In this document: in pieces, positions 16,824 to 24,806 of the stretch
Layout: the number at the start of each line of letters is the position of its first letter
How positions within the stretch are numbered: position 1 is the first letter of the stretch
From: a virus
DNA: 64,000 nucleotides
Virus record (IMG/VR): IMGVR_UViG_3300020233_000057
Location: 1 to 64,000 of that record
Direction: 5' to 3' (one strand)
Program-made: the position numbers and the translations under genes
Notes under the pieces: model-generated
The model's database searches: none
Told to the model about the DNA's origin: nothing
What the model saw: the letters and a program-made list of their open reading frames with translations, nothing else

Positions 16824-17425
16824 GTCGACTGTGCCCCCATAGGCTCAATACTGTTAAACATTTCGCTGTAGATACGGAATTCAGCGAGATGGTCCCTGAT
16901 GTCATTTAACCCGCGGTGAGGTTTGTCGTCTGTATCAAATGTTGTTCCAAACGCGTCAAGGTCAGAACGCCCTGCAAACGATAAGGCCCGCCTGATGACC
17001 CCAACGTCAAGGTTAGGGTATTGCAACCATTTCTCAAGGACAGGCATTTGCTGCTTGATGAAGGCGCGGTCGAAGTGCCCGACGCCGGAACCTGCAAGCA
17101 TAAAGTTGTGGGGTCGTCCGATTCCTTCAAGTAGCAGAACCGTTTGTTCCTGTGCCGCCACCATCGAGGTAGCAATATCAGGGTCGCTGATATCGGCCAG
17201 CAGTCCATTGTCCGTATGCATCTTCCCCACGTAGTCCCCGAGGCGATCTTTCCACAAGTGATGTCCTGCCACGGACGGGTCAATTACCCAACTTCCGTAG
17301 GTTAATTCTTCAAAGGGGCGCTTCGATTCTGTTACGACCATCCCTATCTCAAGAATAGGATCTTGTATAGGATCAACCCCTGTCGTTTCAAGATCAATCC
17401 AAGCTAAGAACTTAGCACGTGCCAT
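16820..17425 (-). CDS. DEDDh 3'-5' exonuclease, oligoribonuclease-like
   Basis: 201 residues. All DEDD motifs are seen: FLAWIDLETTGVDP (Asp and Glu of Exo I) with ILEIG, GVGHFDRAFIKQQMP (Exo II), and HRGLNDIRDHL (Exo III, histidine type). The length is close to bacterial oligoribonuclease (about 180-215 residues). It should trim short RNA or DNA to nucleotides and could recycle host nucleic acid or proofread in trans. Confidence 0.9.
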   Translation of the reverse strand: MARAKFLAWIDLETTGVDPIQDPILEIGMVVTESKRPFEELTYGSWVIDPSVAGHHLWKDRLGDYVGKMHTDNGLLADISDPDIATSMVAAQEQTVLLLEGIGRPHNFMLAGSGVGHFDRAFIKQQMPVLEKWLQYPNLDVGVIRRALSFAGRSDLDAFGTTFDTDDKPHRGLNDIRDHLAEFRIYSEMFNSIEPMGAQST

Positions 17426-17457
17426 GGTTTCCCTTACCTAACGAATGCAGAAATATT

Positions 17458-17706
17458 CTAGTTATTTGAGCGGTGCTCTGCCAGTTTATGCAACCCATTT
17501 TGCCAGAACACAAATGGCTCTACCCCCTGTTGATGCGCCAAGTGTGACATCGCATGGCAGTTCAAGTGTGCAAGAGACATTATCAGCGGCAAATGGTTCT
17601 CTTCCCCGTTGACCAGATGTTCGATTGCTTCCAAATCCCCTAAGAACGAGGCAGTAACGACACATCGTGCTGTGTCCATAGCGTGTTGCGGGGGTTGTAG
17701 ATCCAT
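17458..17706 (-). CDS. Hypothetical protein
   Basis: 82 residues. A His/Cys-rich helical protein (DTARCVVTASFLGDLEAIEHLV, LIMSLAHLNCHAMSHLAHQQG). The LAHLN...HLAHQQG pattern might bind metal. Type met in actinophages, function unknown. Confidence 0.6.
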   Translation of the reverse strand: MDLQPPQHAMDTARCVVTASFLGDLEAIEHLVNGEENHLPLIMSLAHLNCHAMSHLAHQQGVEPFVFWQNGLHKLAEHRSNN

Positions 17707-17752
17707 GTGTCACAGGTTACACGATGGGGATGACACCATCACCTGCACACCT

Positions 17753-17917
17753 TCACTGTGCCCCTTCAGGATGATCGACACTTTGGCTGTCCAACCATTT
17801 CAGGAATACGTGGCGAATCAGATCTGCTGCCCCTATATCCCGTTCCGCCGCGATCACTTCTGCACGTTCATAGACGACAGGGGCTAAATCGATCCTGATG
17901 GTTCGTAGACGTGACAT
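17753..17917 (-). CDS. Small ribbon-helix-helix-like protein
   Basis: 54 residues (start MSRLRTIRIDLAPVVYERAE). A short beta strand with alternating basic residues (SRLRTIRIDL) followed by two helices (VYERAEVIAAERDI and ADLIRHVFLKWL) fits a MetJ/Arc ribbon-helix-helix repressor. Probably dimeric and DNA-binding. Lies inside the minus-strand operon. Confidence 0.65.
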   Translation of the reverse strand: MSRLRTIRIDLAPVVYERAEVIAAERDIGAADLIRHVFLKWLDSQSVDHPEGAQ

Positions 17918-17926
17918 GCCCACACC

Positions 17927-18415
17927 CTACTCCACCTGGCCCGCTATGACACGAAGCCCACCCTGAAGGGTTCTTATGCGTTGCAAAGGGTCAGGGGCTT
18001 CTAGTTTCCCTATCTCACTTGATGTATGCATTGCATGGTGGAATCTGCCGTTTACGTAAATGAATTTAACGGCTCTCATGACTTTACTGGTGGTAACACG
18101 TACATACACATTCGTTTCGTTCCTCCCCCTATGACCGGTTACTCCATAGACAGAAATGGTGTAGTCGGAGCTTGTATCTCCTGCGGTGTCACATATCCGG
18201 TTGAAAGACCGCGGGGGGATTACGGGTGATCCTAGTACCTGTGTATCTTTACCTAAATAGACGTGTCCCGATATTTCTTCAATCCCCCACGTGCGCAGTC
18301 CGTTTGTTACCCCTGGGGAATCGTCTAGTATCCACTTCGAGAAAGTGGCCATTTCGTCTTCAGTCCCTACAAACTCAATTTCTATAGTCCAAACCCGTTT
18401 TTCGCATTCACCCAT
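17927..18415 (-). CDS. Hypothetical protein
   Basis: 162 residues from ATG 18415, chosen for the AAGGA eight bases upstream; longer starts at 18436 and 18502 exist but would run through a hairpin. Mixed alpha/beta, with WTIEIEFVGTEDEM and repeated strands (DYTISVYGV, NVYVRVTTSKVMRAVKFIYV). Family not recognised. Confidence 0.6.
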   Translation of the reverse strand: MGECEKRVWTIEIEFVGTEDEMATFSKWILDDSPGVTNGLRTWGIEEISGHVYLGKDTQVLGSPVIPPRSFNRICDTAGDTSSDYTISVYGVTGHRGRNETNVYVRVTTSKVMRAVKFIYVNGRFHHAMHTSSEIGKLEAPDPLQRIRTLQGGLRVIAGQVE

Positions 18416-18442
18416 TTCACATATCCTTCTGCTCATCCCGCC

Positions 18443-18462
18443 TGATAGCCCTGAGGCTATCA
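18443..18462. other. Perfect hairpin upstream of the 18415 gene
   Basis: TGATAGCC, loop CTGA, GGCTATCA. It lies 27 bases before the chosen start of the minus-strand gene and has no T-run on that side, so it may be a weak terminator of the lipoprotein transcript or shape the leader. Confidence 0.5.
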
Positions 18463-18569
18463 AACACTGTTGGGCGATTCCACAGTGCTGTGCAACGTGC
18501 ATGCGTTATCTGCAAATGTATGCCAGAAATATCTGAGGACGTCTCTATGGGCATGCATCAAACCTGGTT

Positions 18570-18989
18570 TTATGGAACAAACTCAGTGTATTCTGGGCAG
18601 AAAGCGGACAAGGCTGCGCCAACTGTGAAACCGTAAAACTCTGCTTGGTTTGGGTCCACATCGAATACAATCGAAACGGTTGTCTCCCAGAATACTTCTC
18701 CCGTTACAGACACGGATGCGATGTCACACCAACCTTTACCAATGGCTACAAGCGAATCGTCATCTACTCCAAAGGTTTGCAAAGGGTACTCTTCGCGTAT
18801 CACCTTAATGTATAAATCTGTACGTGTTACTACAGGTAACTGTGGTTGAGATGTTACAGGCTTCTGTATGGGTCTGGTGTCTGTACTTCTCTCTATAGGC
18901 GGAGGATTGTTGTCGTCCGTGTTCGGGACACACGCTGCCGCAACCAGGGTTATGGCTACGGCCCATTTCCATACTCTTTGTCTATTCAT
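18570..18989 (-). CDS. Lipoprotein with DUF732-like domain
   Basis: 139 residues, SD AAGGGG. Signal peptide (RVWKWAVAITLVAAAC) with lipobox VAAAC, Cys20 being the likely lipid site. A Pro/Thr linker leads to a small domain with two cysteines (GKGWCDIAS and ALSAFCPEY) that probably form a disulfide, reminiscent of mycobacterial DUF732. It would sit on the outer face of the host membrane; a role in superinfection exclusion is possible but unproven. Confidence 0.75.
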   Translation of the reverse strand: MNRQRVWKWAVAITLVAAACVPNTDDNNPPPIERSTDTRPIQKPVTSQPQLPVVTRTDLYIKVIREEYPLQTFGVDDDSLVAIGKGWCDIASVSVTGEVFWETTVSIVFDVDPNQAEFYGFTVGAALSAFCPEYTEFVP

Positions 18990-19049
18990 AGATCACCCCT
19001 TATAGGTGTTTTTGTAGTAGTGGACGTGTCGCAGCCCCAGATGGGTAGA

Positions 19050-21038
19050 TCAAAACAAGGTTGGCCCCGAAGTCCCCTTTTGTTCATGTTTGAGTCTTGC
19101 GTTGGCCGTCTCAACTGACTCAGCATCATTGTCGATGCCAACGAAATCAAACCCCTCACGGATAGCCGCGACTCCTGTCGTGCCTGACCCCATGAACGGA
19201 TCGAGCACCGTGCCGCCCGGTGGAGTCACCATACGAACGAGGTAGCGCATGAGGGCAATCGGCTTCACAGTCGGATGCTTGTTGACCATGCCTTCTGGCA
19301 AACCTTCGTTGCGTTCCTTCTTCGACGCCTTGGCTGTGTAAAAAAAGCGGGAAGCCCCACCCGAATCCCCAAACCCTGTCATCGGGCCACCTGCCTTACG
19401 GGACTCTGCTCCATACGCTGCTGACGAGTTGATCTCCCCTTTCTTTCCACGTTTGCCTGGCTTGCCGCTCGTGAGAGTACCTGTCTGTTCGTCCAACTGG
19501 CGTACCGGGCACTCAGGCGAGCATTCCCACACCACGGTCTCGACCGATCGGCCCTCGAAGCCATCACCCTTCTCATAGCCACCCCCGCCAAGCAACGCCG
19601 ATGCTTCACCCGTGTCACTCATCCCAGCCCCGCCACCGACGACCTCCGATGATGTGCCGACATCTCGACACTCAGGCGTATGACTCAGCACAAGGTTCGC
19701 AGGGAAACGACCCGTTTGCGATGGGCCAGCGTCACGATCTTTCCAGCTTTGATGGAACGTGTCTCCGCTACCCGCAGCGTATCCAGCACTCGAAGATCCC
19801 CCGCCGGACCGACGCTTCACCGCATCCATCTCCGACTCTGACACATACCCGATCCGGCTGGCGTCGATGTTGATAGCACCTGTGCCGTGCTCCAACACAT
19901 TCGCCGCCACGGTGCCCGAGAATGGCTTGCGAGCCACGATGATCGGCTCCCAAGCGGGACTGTCAACGCCCTCTGCCGGGAGTGGCGTGCGCTCCGGCGA
20001 TGTAGCAGGACCGCGAACAGAAAGCGTGAGGATGGCGCTCAGCCTCATAGCCACGTCGCTGAAAGCGAGAGCCACAGTTGAGACAGAAGACCTCGACCCA
20101 CCGCGACTCGTTACGGCCTGGATGATGCTCTCGGGTGTGATCTCCTCGATCAAGGACCACAAGGTTGCCCAGTCGATTGTCTGACTTGTCTCCGTTGCGA
20201 TGGTGGACGTGCTCATCAGTTCGGAGAGAGCGGCCAACGTGATCCTCCATGACCGCACGGTGTTCCAGCATATAGCCGTCACATCGTCGTACGAAAACGT
20301 ACCCATCTGATCGAACGAACCGACCTGTGTATTGGTCGGCTGCTCTGCACTCCATCGAGCACCATCGAACATTCCCTCGCCTGAGACGGGAGGGCTTGAC
20401 GGCGAAGGAAGTTCCACACCGCTCGCAGACAACATCGACCACAACTCAGCCTCCAAAGCAGTTAGGCTCCCATCTACCTTAGACCAGTCCCCTGGCTTCT
20501 GCGCTGCAATCACGATTTCCCAGGCGGGCTTCAGCGCAGTCCCCCAGCCGTCCCACTGATGTGCCTCAGGGGTGGCCGGTGCAGTTATCTCAGCACTCCG
20601 GTTCCCTGCTGCCCATCCAGCCGCCGTCGCATACTCGCCCGTCTGATTCACTAGCCGAGCGGCCCTAGATTCATCGACCCCAACGACTTCACGCTCAGCC
20701 CCAGTAGCCTTATCGATCGCCTTGCTCACGTTGTGCGACTTCGGGAATCCCTGACCGTACAGCCACATCATGCAGTCACGGATCTCCCATCCAGAGTCTT
20801 CGATCGCCACCATGAGCCTATGGTGGGTCCGGGTGCCGCCGAAGGCGAGCAGGTGAGCACCGGGCTTGGCGACCCGCAGGATCTCGGTCCAGAACTCCTC
20901 ACCGGGCACCCCGTGGTCCCATCCCTTCCCCATGAACGAGATTCCGTATGGCGGATCGGTGACGATCGAGTCGTAGGTGTCGTCGGCCACTTCAGCCAGC
21001 GCTTTCAAGCAATCACCTATTTCTGTTGTGGTGCTCAT
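19050..21038 (-). CDS. Beta-class DNA methylase with an overlapping nested gene
   Basis: 662 residues from ATG 21038 (AAGGA upstream). Motif IV TDPPYG is at residues 27-32 and motif I VLDPFMGSGTTG near the end, the beta-class order of adenine-N6 or cytosine-N4 methylases. FWTEILRVAKPGAHLLAFGG and FVGIDND are typical. Between GWGTALKPAWE and PAWEPIIVARKP there is a Ser/Thr-rich insert of about 180 residues with no methylase motif. The nested HNH gene lies in this insert in another frame. The insert starts and ends with similar strings (KPAWEIVIAAQKP and SPAWEPIIVARKP). Modification or antirestriction role expected. Confidence 0.9.
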   Translation of the reverse strand: MSTTTEIGDCLKALAEVADDTYDSIVTDPPYGISFMGKGWDHGVPGEEFWTEILRVAKPGAHLLAFGGTRTHHRLMVAIEDSGWEIRDCMMWLYGQGFPKSHNVSKAIDKATGAEREVVGVDESRAARLVNQTGEYATAAGWAAGNRSAEITAPATPEAHQWDGWGTALKPAWEIVIAAQKPGDWSKVDGSLTALEAELWSMLSASGVELPSPSSPPVSGEGMFDGARWSAEQPTNTQVGSFDQMGTFSYDDVTAICWNTVRSWRITLAALSELMSTSTIATETSQTIDWATLWSLIEEITPESIIQAVTSRGGSRSSVSTVALAFSDVAMRLSAILTLSVRGPATSPERTPLPAEGVDSPAWEPIIVARKPFSGTVAANVLEHGTGAINIDASRIGYVSESEMDAVKRRSGGGSSSAGYAAGSGDTFHQSWKDRDAGPSQTGRFPANLVLSHTPECRDVGTSSEVVGGGAGMSDTGEASALLGGGGYEKGDGFEGRSVETVVWECSPECPVRQLDEQTGTLTSGKPGKRGKKGEINSSAAYGAESRKAGGPMTGFGDSGGASRFFYTAKASKKERNEGLPEGMVNKHPTVKPIALMRYLVRMVTPPGGTVLDPFMGSGTTGVAAIREGFDFVGIDNDAESVETANARLKHEQKGTSGPTLF
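19963..20442 (-). CDS. HNH homing endonuclease nested out of frame in the methylase
   Basis: 159 residues from GTG 20442, with a good SD (GGAGG, seven bases before). N-terminal zinc finger (CERCG...CSMEC), then the HNH core YMLEHRAVMEDHVGR, HVHHRNGDKSDNRLGNL and DHTREHH, then a second zinc finger (CLNCG...CSRSC). This is the plan of phage HNH_3 homing endonucleases. It shares its strand with the methylase but uses another frame, and the methylase frame stays open over all 480 bases. Confidence 0.9.
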   Translation of the reverse strand: MVDVVCERCGTSFAVKPSRLRRGNVRWCSMECRAADQYTGRFVRSDGYVFVRRCDGYMLEHRAVMEDHVGRSLRTDEHVHHRNGDKSDNRLGNLVVLDRGDHTREHHPGRNESRWVEVFCLNCGSRFQRRGYEAERHPHAFCSRSCYIAGAHATPGRGR

Positions 21039-21331
21039 GGAGTGGGGTCCTTGTCTGCTGTAACCCAACTGCGGATACGGATTACCCGTATCCGCGCCTC
21101 CGCAGATAACGCTTCTGCCCGCACATCAGGGTCAAGGCGACCCCAACACCACACTGCGTCGCGTCGCGCCTCATCGCGTTGAGTTTGCAACCACTTCGCA
21201 ACATTCTCCCCATACCCAGATGCCTCAGCGAAACCGGAATGGAATTCACAGGGCCAGCGGTCGTCTTTACAGACACAATCAGTGTGTATCGCGTGTGGAC
21301 GCCACGGATGATCATGACTAAAGTCACTCAT
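21035..21331 (-). CDS. Cassette protein, Cys/His cluster
   Basis: 98 residues, ATGA overlap with the methylase start. CVCKDDRWPCEFHSGFAEA matches CACIDDRKPCPYHEGFAHA of the gene at 28128, so the two are paralogues sharing a small Cys/His metal site. The rest is a long helix. Function unknown. Confidence 0.7.
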   Translation of the reverse strand: MSDFSHDHPWRPHAIHTDCVCKDDRWPCEFHSGFAEASGYGENVAKWLQTQRDEARRDAVWCWGRLDPDVRAEALSAEARIRVIRIRSWVTADKDPTP

Positions 21332-21645
21332 GTCGTCGTCTCATCCTGGTCGGGTCCTGTTGCGACGATAACAAGCGGATACTCGTCTTGGTCAAAGTCA
21401 ATATGGTCTACAACTGGCAGCACCCCGTAGCCCCAGAACAGCCGGATCGCGGCCACGACGAACAGCGGCCCCGGTATCACCGTTCCCTCAGGCGTCGTAG
21501 AGATCCCGCAGGCGTCGCAGAGCCGCCAGTATCCGGCGGAGTCAGCAAGGCGACGAAGATACACGGACCACACGTCGTCATTGTCTGGCAGAGCGTCCGC
21601 GATTGCTCTCGCCTCGTCTGGATGGAGGGTGACGTACCGGTTCAC
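21328..21645 (-). CDS. Cassette protein, hypothetical
   Basis: 105 residues ending DQDETTT in the recurring junction. A helical N-terminus (LHPDEARAIADALPDND) and a hydrophobic middle (GPLFVVAAIRLFWGYGVLPVV). A single CDAC pair. Function unknown. Confidence 0.65.
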   Translation of the reverse strand: MNRYVTLHPDEARAIADALPDNDDVWSVYLRRLADSAGYWRLCDACGISTTPEGTVIPGPLFVVAAIRLFWGYGVLPVVDHIDFDQDEYPLVIVATGPDQDETTT

Positions 21646-22016
21646 GTCGCAGCATCCTTCCCATCATCCCCACAACCGGTGAGACTTGCGTAGCCGAGCA
21701 TTGTCGCTTCCATCGCAAGGCCAAGCCGCCTGATATCCATGGCAGCCTGCTGCAACAGGGCCGCGGTTGCACTGTGTCTCGTTTCTGGAGAGTCGCCACC
21801 TCCGCTCAGTCGCTTCGACCACTTGCTGTCGAAATCGCACATCGCATCTCGCGGCGAACTACCGAACCCGGCCACCCCGCCCTGCACGCCGCTGCCATAC
21901 AGGGCACACCATTGGTTCCCGTCGATGAACAAACGCGGGCGCATCAAAACATGGGGCAACGTCGCGTCCTCTGCGATCCACCGACTGTGGTCGTAGCGAA
22001 TCATGCCGTCACTCAT
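21642..22016 (-). CDS. Cassette protein, hypothetical
   Basis: 124 residues from ATG 22016 (MSDGMIRYDHS), placed by the junction GTGACGATGAGTGA; the frame is open further upstream but lacks an SD there. Central WCALYGSGVQGGVAGFGSSP and a C-terminal helix. Function unknown. Confidence 0.65.
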   Translation of the reverse strand: MSDGMIRYDHSRWIAEDATLPHVLMRPRLFIDGNQWCALYGSGVQGGVAGFGSSPRDAMCDFDSKWSKRLSGGGDSPETRHSATAALLQQAAMDIRRLGLAMEATMLGYASLTGCGDDGKDAAT

Positions 22017-22260
22017 CGTCACCACCCCCGGCGATGTCCCGCGCTTCGGCCAGCGCAGCGTCGTATTGTGGGTCGGCCCGCCGTGACCACAGATCCCGCT
22101 CACCGCCTGACATGCAGGACGGCACTGATCGCACGAGTGCCCGGAGCCGCTCGATCTCGTCGGCGGCCCACCACCTCATGCAGACCCCGTGGCCGGGGTC
22201 GATGCAGTCATCGTCGCCACACGTCTCATCAACACGCAGAGAGTCGATTAGGTCACTCAT
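22009..22260 (-). CDS. Cassette protein with coiled helix
   Basis: 83 residues ending GGGDDE. A Cys/His-rich start (ETCGDDDCIDPGHGVC) and a helix WWAADEIERLRALV that recurs in other cassettes as EIERLRALI. Function unknown. Confidence 0.65.
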   Translation of the reverse strand: MSDLIDSLRVDETCGDDDCIDPGHGVCMRWWAADEIERLRALVRSVPSCMSGGERDLWSRRADPQYDAALAEARDIAGGGDDE

Positions 22261-22552
22261 CGTCGTTGCCTCCTGAGCGCTTGTAGAGCGGTGTCATCGT
22301 GTCGTGCTGTCGTGCGCAGTCATCCCACGAACCGTGATTGCAGATCACCGTGCCGTCGACCACCAGCCCGCACCAGTACTCATTGGTCTTGGTCCACTCG
22401 GTGTACCTCATTCGTTCTGCGGCGTATTCGATTCTGTGCCTGATGTCTCGTTGAGTGGTAGCCCGGTTGCTTCCAAACGCTGCCAAGAGACGCTTCCACG
22501 ACCATCCGTGTTCGTGTCGGAGGTGTGCAGCCAACAGCCATTCGTCACTCAT
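22253..22552 (-). CDS. Cassette protein, possible helix-turn-helix
   Basis: 99 residues ending GGNDDE. HLRHEHGWSWKRLLAAFGSNRATTQRDIRHRIEYA could form a helix-turn-helix; the second half has paired cysteines (WCGLVVDGTVICNHG). Function unknown. Confidence 0.65.
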   Translation of the reverse strand: MSDEWLLAAHLRHEHGWSWKRLLAAFGSNRATTQRDIRHRIEYAAERMRYTEWTKTNEYWCGLVVDGTVICNHGSWDDCARQHDTMTPLYKRSGGNDDE

Positions 22553-22712
22553 CGTCGTTGCCTCCCAGCGACCGCTCTACGTTGAGTAGACGGTCGTGAT
22601 ACTTCGCGTGTCTGACTTGATCGCCGTGCCTGATCGCTGCTCGGCACTCAGGGCAGACCCTCAGGTCGGGAGCGATCCGATTCCGCAGCCATGTCCAGAT
22701 CCGTTCACTCAT
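22545..22712 (-). CDS. Cassette protein, small zinc finger
   Basis: 55 residues from ATG 22712. CPECRAAIRHGDQVRHAKYH is a classic C2H2-like layout. Ends GGNDDE at the junction. Possibly DNA or protein binding. Confidence 0.65.
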   Translation of the reverse strand: MSERIWTWLRNRIAPDLRVCPECRAAIRHGDQVRHAKYHDRLLNVERSLGGNDDE

Positions 22713-22974
22713 CGTCGCCACCTCGGTCCAACGCTGCCTCAACCTTCTCTGTCACTTCCACAGAGTGGTAATACATATCTGTTCCGATCTCATCCACCAA
22801 CGCTGTGAGTGCCGCACGCAACTGCTCGATCTGGGCGACCTGGTCGTCGATCAGGTCTGCGCCCGCATCGAGCAGACGGCCGATGGGGTGTGCGACGTCG
22901 GGGTGGTGCCGGAGGTCTAGCGCCACTTGGTGCATCTTCTCCGGCAGGTCACCCGTTTCCATCACGTCACTCAT
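22705..22974 (-). CDS. Cassette protein with coiled coil
   Basis: 89 residues from ATG 22974. Helices IGRLLDAGADLIDDQVAQIEQLRAAL match the AANEIEQLQAAL part of the 30501 protein, so this coil is a shared module. Ends GGDDE. Function unknown. Confidence 0.65.
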   Translation of the reverse strand: MSDVMETGDLPEKMHQVALDLRHHPDVAHPIGRLLDAGADLIDDQVAQIEQLRAALTALVDEIGTDMYYHSVEVTEKVEAALDRGGDDE

Positions 22975-23200
22975 CGTCGTCGTCCTCTTCCTCGAAGTAG
23001 CAGTCAGCCAACATCTGCACAGCCGCCACAGGCATCCCGTAGTCCTCAGCCACGTCATCTGCGCCGTCGCCGCCACGCACCCGTGACGCGATCGCGTCAG
23101 CGAACCGGTGCCGGGCGTCAGGGCCACCGCAGATGCCGCATGGCCCGCGATGCGGCCCGACAAGGTCCAGCAGTTCGGTGTCATTGCTGGTGTCATTCAT
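22967..23200 (-). CDS. Cassette protein, HTH-like
   Basis: 77 residues from ATG 23200. CGICGGPDARHRFADAIASRVRGGDGADDVAEDYGMPVAAVQMLADCYFE contains a likely zinc pair and a helix-turn-helix reminiscent of DUF433-type antitoxin readers. Very acidic end (EEEDDDDE). Confidence 0.65.
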   Translation of the reverse strand: MNDTSNDTELLDLVGPHRGPCGICGGPDARHRFADAIASRVRGGDGADDVAEDYGMPVAAVQMLADCYFEEEDDDDE

Positions 23201-23571
23201 GTCTGCATCTCCTGGTAGGTGAGTTTCCACACGTCGTGGCCGTCCCTCGGTTCGCCGATGACGATGCGCCACAGCTGCTCCAGGTCATCTACGAGCCGCA
23301 CCCGGATGGTGCCGGTGTCGCTGCATGGCTCGCAAGGCCCCGGTAGTGGGCGCTCGCCACCGTCACACTCGTCGCATGGCACGTCGATCACGTCACCCTC
23401 GTGGGCAGGGCGGATTTCTTCGGGACCGGGGGCTGGGACAGGTGCGGGTGGGCCAGCCTCGCCTAGCCATGCCAGCCTCATGTTGCGGGCGACCGTGTTG
23501 ACTCGTACGATCTGCTGCCCGGTCCACACCTCTACCATTGGCTGTTCTGTGACGAACATCGTGCTACTCAT
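23197..23571 (-). CDS. Cassette protein, VPCDEC zinc module
   Basis: 124 residues from ATG 23571. Shares EQPMV, EGDVIDVPCDECDGG and TGTIRVRLVDD with the genes at 23775 and 25751. Two CxxC pairs in a DnaJ-zinc-finger-like spacing. Function unknown. Confidence 0.65.
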   Translation of the reverse strand: MSSTMFVTEQPMVEVWTGQQIVRVNTVARNMRLAWLGEAGPPAPVPAPGPEEIRPAHEGDVIDVPCDECDGGERPLPGPCEPCSDTGTIRVRLVDDLEQLWRIVIGEPRDGHDVWKLTYQEMQT

Positions 23572-23782
23572 CGCCGCCACCTCCACCAGGTCGGCTCTGC
23601 GGCCACCGCAACGGGATCGACTGCTCACCGTCCGTGAGCGTGACCGGCCCAGCGTCGTGGTCATCGTCGTGCAGTGTGTCTAGACGGCACGCCATTATCG
23701 AGCCAGGGAACACGCAGCGGCACTCGCCCGACGGATGGGGCAGCAAGGCGTCTGCAATCATCGCTGTCAGGATGTCACTCAT
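23564..23782 (-). CDS. Cassette protein, hypothetical
   Basis: 72 residues from ATG 23782 (MSDILTAMIADALLP). Has a HPSGECRCVFPGSIMACRLD segment. Ends GGGGDE. Function unknown. Confidence 0.65.
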   Translation of the reverse strand: MSDILTAMIADALLPHPSGECRCVFPGSIMACRLDTLHDDDHDAGPVTLTDGEQSIPLRWPQSRPGGGGGDE

Positions 23783-24149
23783 CGTCGTTGCCTCCTGCGT
23801 CCCACTCGATGAGCCAGCCATCAAGGTCGCCAGGGGGCAGTACGCCACCATGGGACCACCTGTCGAGGGCAGTGGGGTCGGTGCAGCGTCGCACCTCCAT
23901 CGGGTCGGCGGTGAGGGTGCGCAGGACCGTGCCCATGCCGCTACATGGCGGGCAGCGCAATGCGTAGAAGGTGCCATCGGGGAATGACCATCCCTCCCCT
24001 CCGGTGCCGCCGCACTCGTCGCACGGCACCTCGCACACGTCGCCCTTGCATGCAGGGCGGCACTCTTGTGGTGCGTCATGATCGCAGTCGTATCCTGGGG
24101 GAGCGGCGCACGACACCATCGGCTGCTCGGGGACCACTGCGCTAGGCAT
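23775..24149 (-). CDS. Cassette protein, VPCDEC zinc module
   Basis: 124 residues from ATG 24149. EQPMV, CKGDVCEVPCDECGGTG and CPPCSGMGTVLRTL mark it as a paralogue of 23197 and of the N-terminal half of 25751. Ends AGGNDDE. Two CxxC pairs suggest a single zinc. Function unknown. Confidence 0.65.
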   Translation of the reverse strand: MPSAVVPEQPMVSCAAPPGYDCDHDAPQECRPACKGDVCEVPCDECGGTGGEGWSFPDGTFYALRCPPCSGMGTVLRTLTADPMEVRRCTDPTALDRWSHGGVLPPGDLDGWLIEWDAGGNDDE

Positions 24150-24501
24150 CGTCGCCACCTCCTGCGATCGCTTCGAGTGCGAACAGTGCCCGTCCGCGAC
24201 GCTTCGACTCACTCATGTAATCCGCCTCACCCTGCCAGTGGTACTCATGGATCTTCTCCTCGACCACAGACACAAGGTCCGGGCGATCATCCACACTCGC
24301 ACTCCGCACCGGGACGCGTAATAACATCACTGCCTCAACCATCGCTGCACGGGTCGCGTCTGCTCCCTCGTTCCACCCGTAGTGCCACGCCCACATTGCT
24401 AGCGCGTGCATGTCGTGGTACTTGCAGCCGGTTGCTTCTAGCTCCTCAGACAGTTCTGCGATCTGCTGGTCCTTCGCAGCGCACGAAACACAGTCACTCA
24501 T
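24142..24501 (-). CDS. Cassette protein, helical
   Basis: 119 residues from ATG 24501. An N-terminal CVSCAAKDQQIAELSEELE coil, then a helical region (MHALAMWAWHYGWNEGADATRAAMVEAV). Ends GGGDDA. Function unknown. Confidence 0.65.
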   Translation of the reverse strand: MSDCVSCAAKDQQIAELSEELEATGCKYHDMHALAMWAWHYGWNEGADATRAAMVEAVMLLRVPVRSASVDDRPDLVSVVEEKIHEYHWQGEADYMSESKRRGRALFALEAIAGGGDDA

Positions 24502-24748
24502 CGTCGCTACCTCCGGGGTTCGTCTCATCCCGATCGCTGCAACACGACCGGCACGGCCGGGCAAACCCCGCAGCGTGCCGCTCCGGGATACTAACGGCCT
24601 GTGTGTGCGCGACTTGTCGCCCACACAGGGTCCGCGTGATCCGATTCTGCCAGTCGTATAAGCGCCACTCTGCATGACGGTGGTAGACGGGCACAGCGCT
24701 GTCGCTGTCCACGATCAGGACGCGGTTGAGCCAGTCGCGTTCACTCAT
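24494..24748 (-). CDS. Cassette protein, Cys-rich
   Basis: 84 residues from ATG 24748. ITRTLCGRQVAHTQAVSIPERHAAGFARPCRSCC is Cys/His-rich and may bind zinc. Ends GGSDDE. Function unknown. Confidence 0.6.
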   Translation of the reverse strand: MSERDWLNRVLIVDSDSAVPVYHRHAEWRLYDWQNRITRTLCGRQVAHTQAVSIPERHAAGFARPCRSCCSDRDETNPGGSDDE

Positions 24749-24806
24749 CGTCGACACCGGCGATCTTGACATGAACTCGGCTCGCCAACGTCGTCACCTC
24801 GTCCAT
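24741..24806 (-). CDS. Micro-ORF keeping the cassette junction
   Basis: 21 codons (starts MDEVTTLASRV, ends GVDDE), overlapping the end of the gene at 24794. Its final codons hold the start of the 24748 gene. It may be a remnant of a longer cassette whose only kept role is translational coupling. Confidence 0.4.
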   Translation of the reverse strand: MDEVTTLASRVHVKIAGVDDE

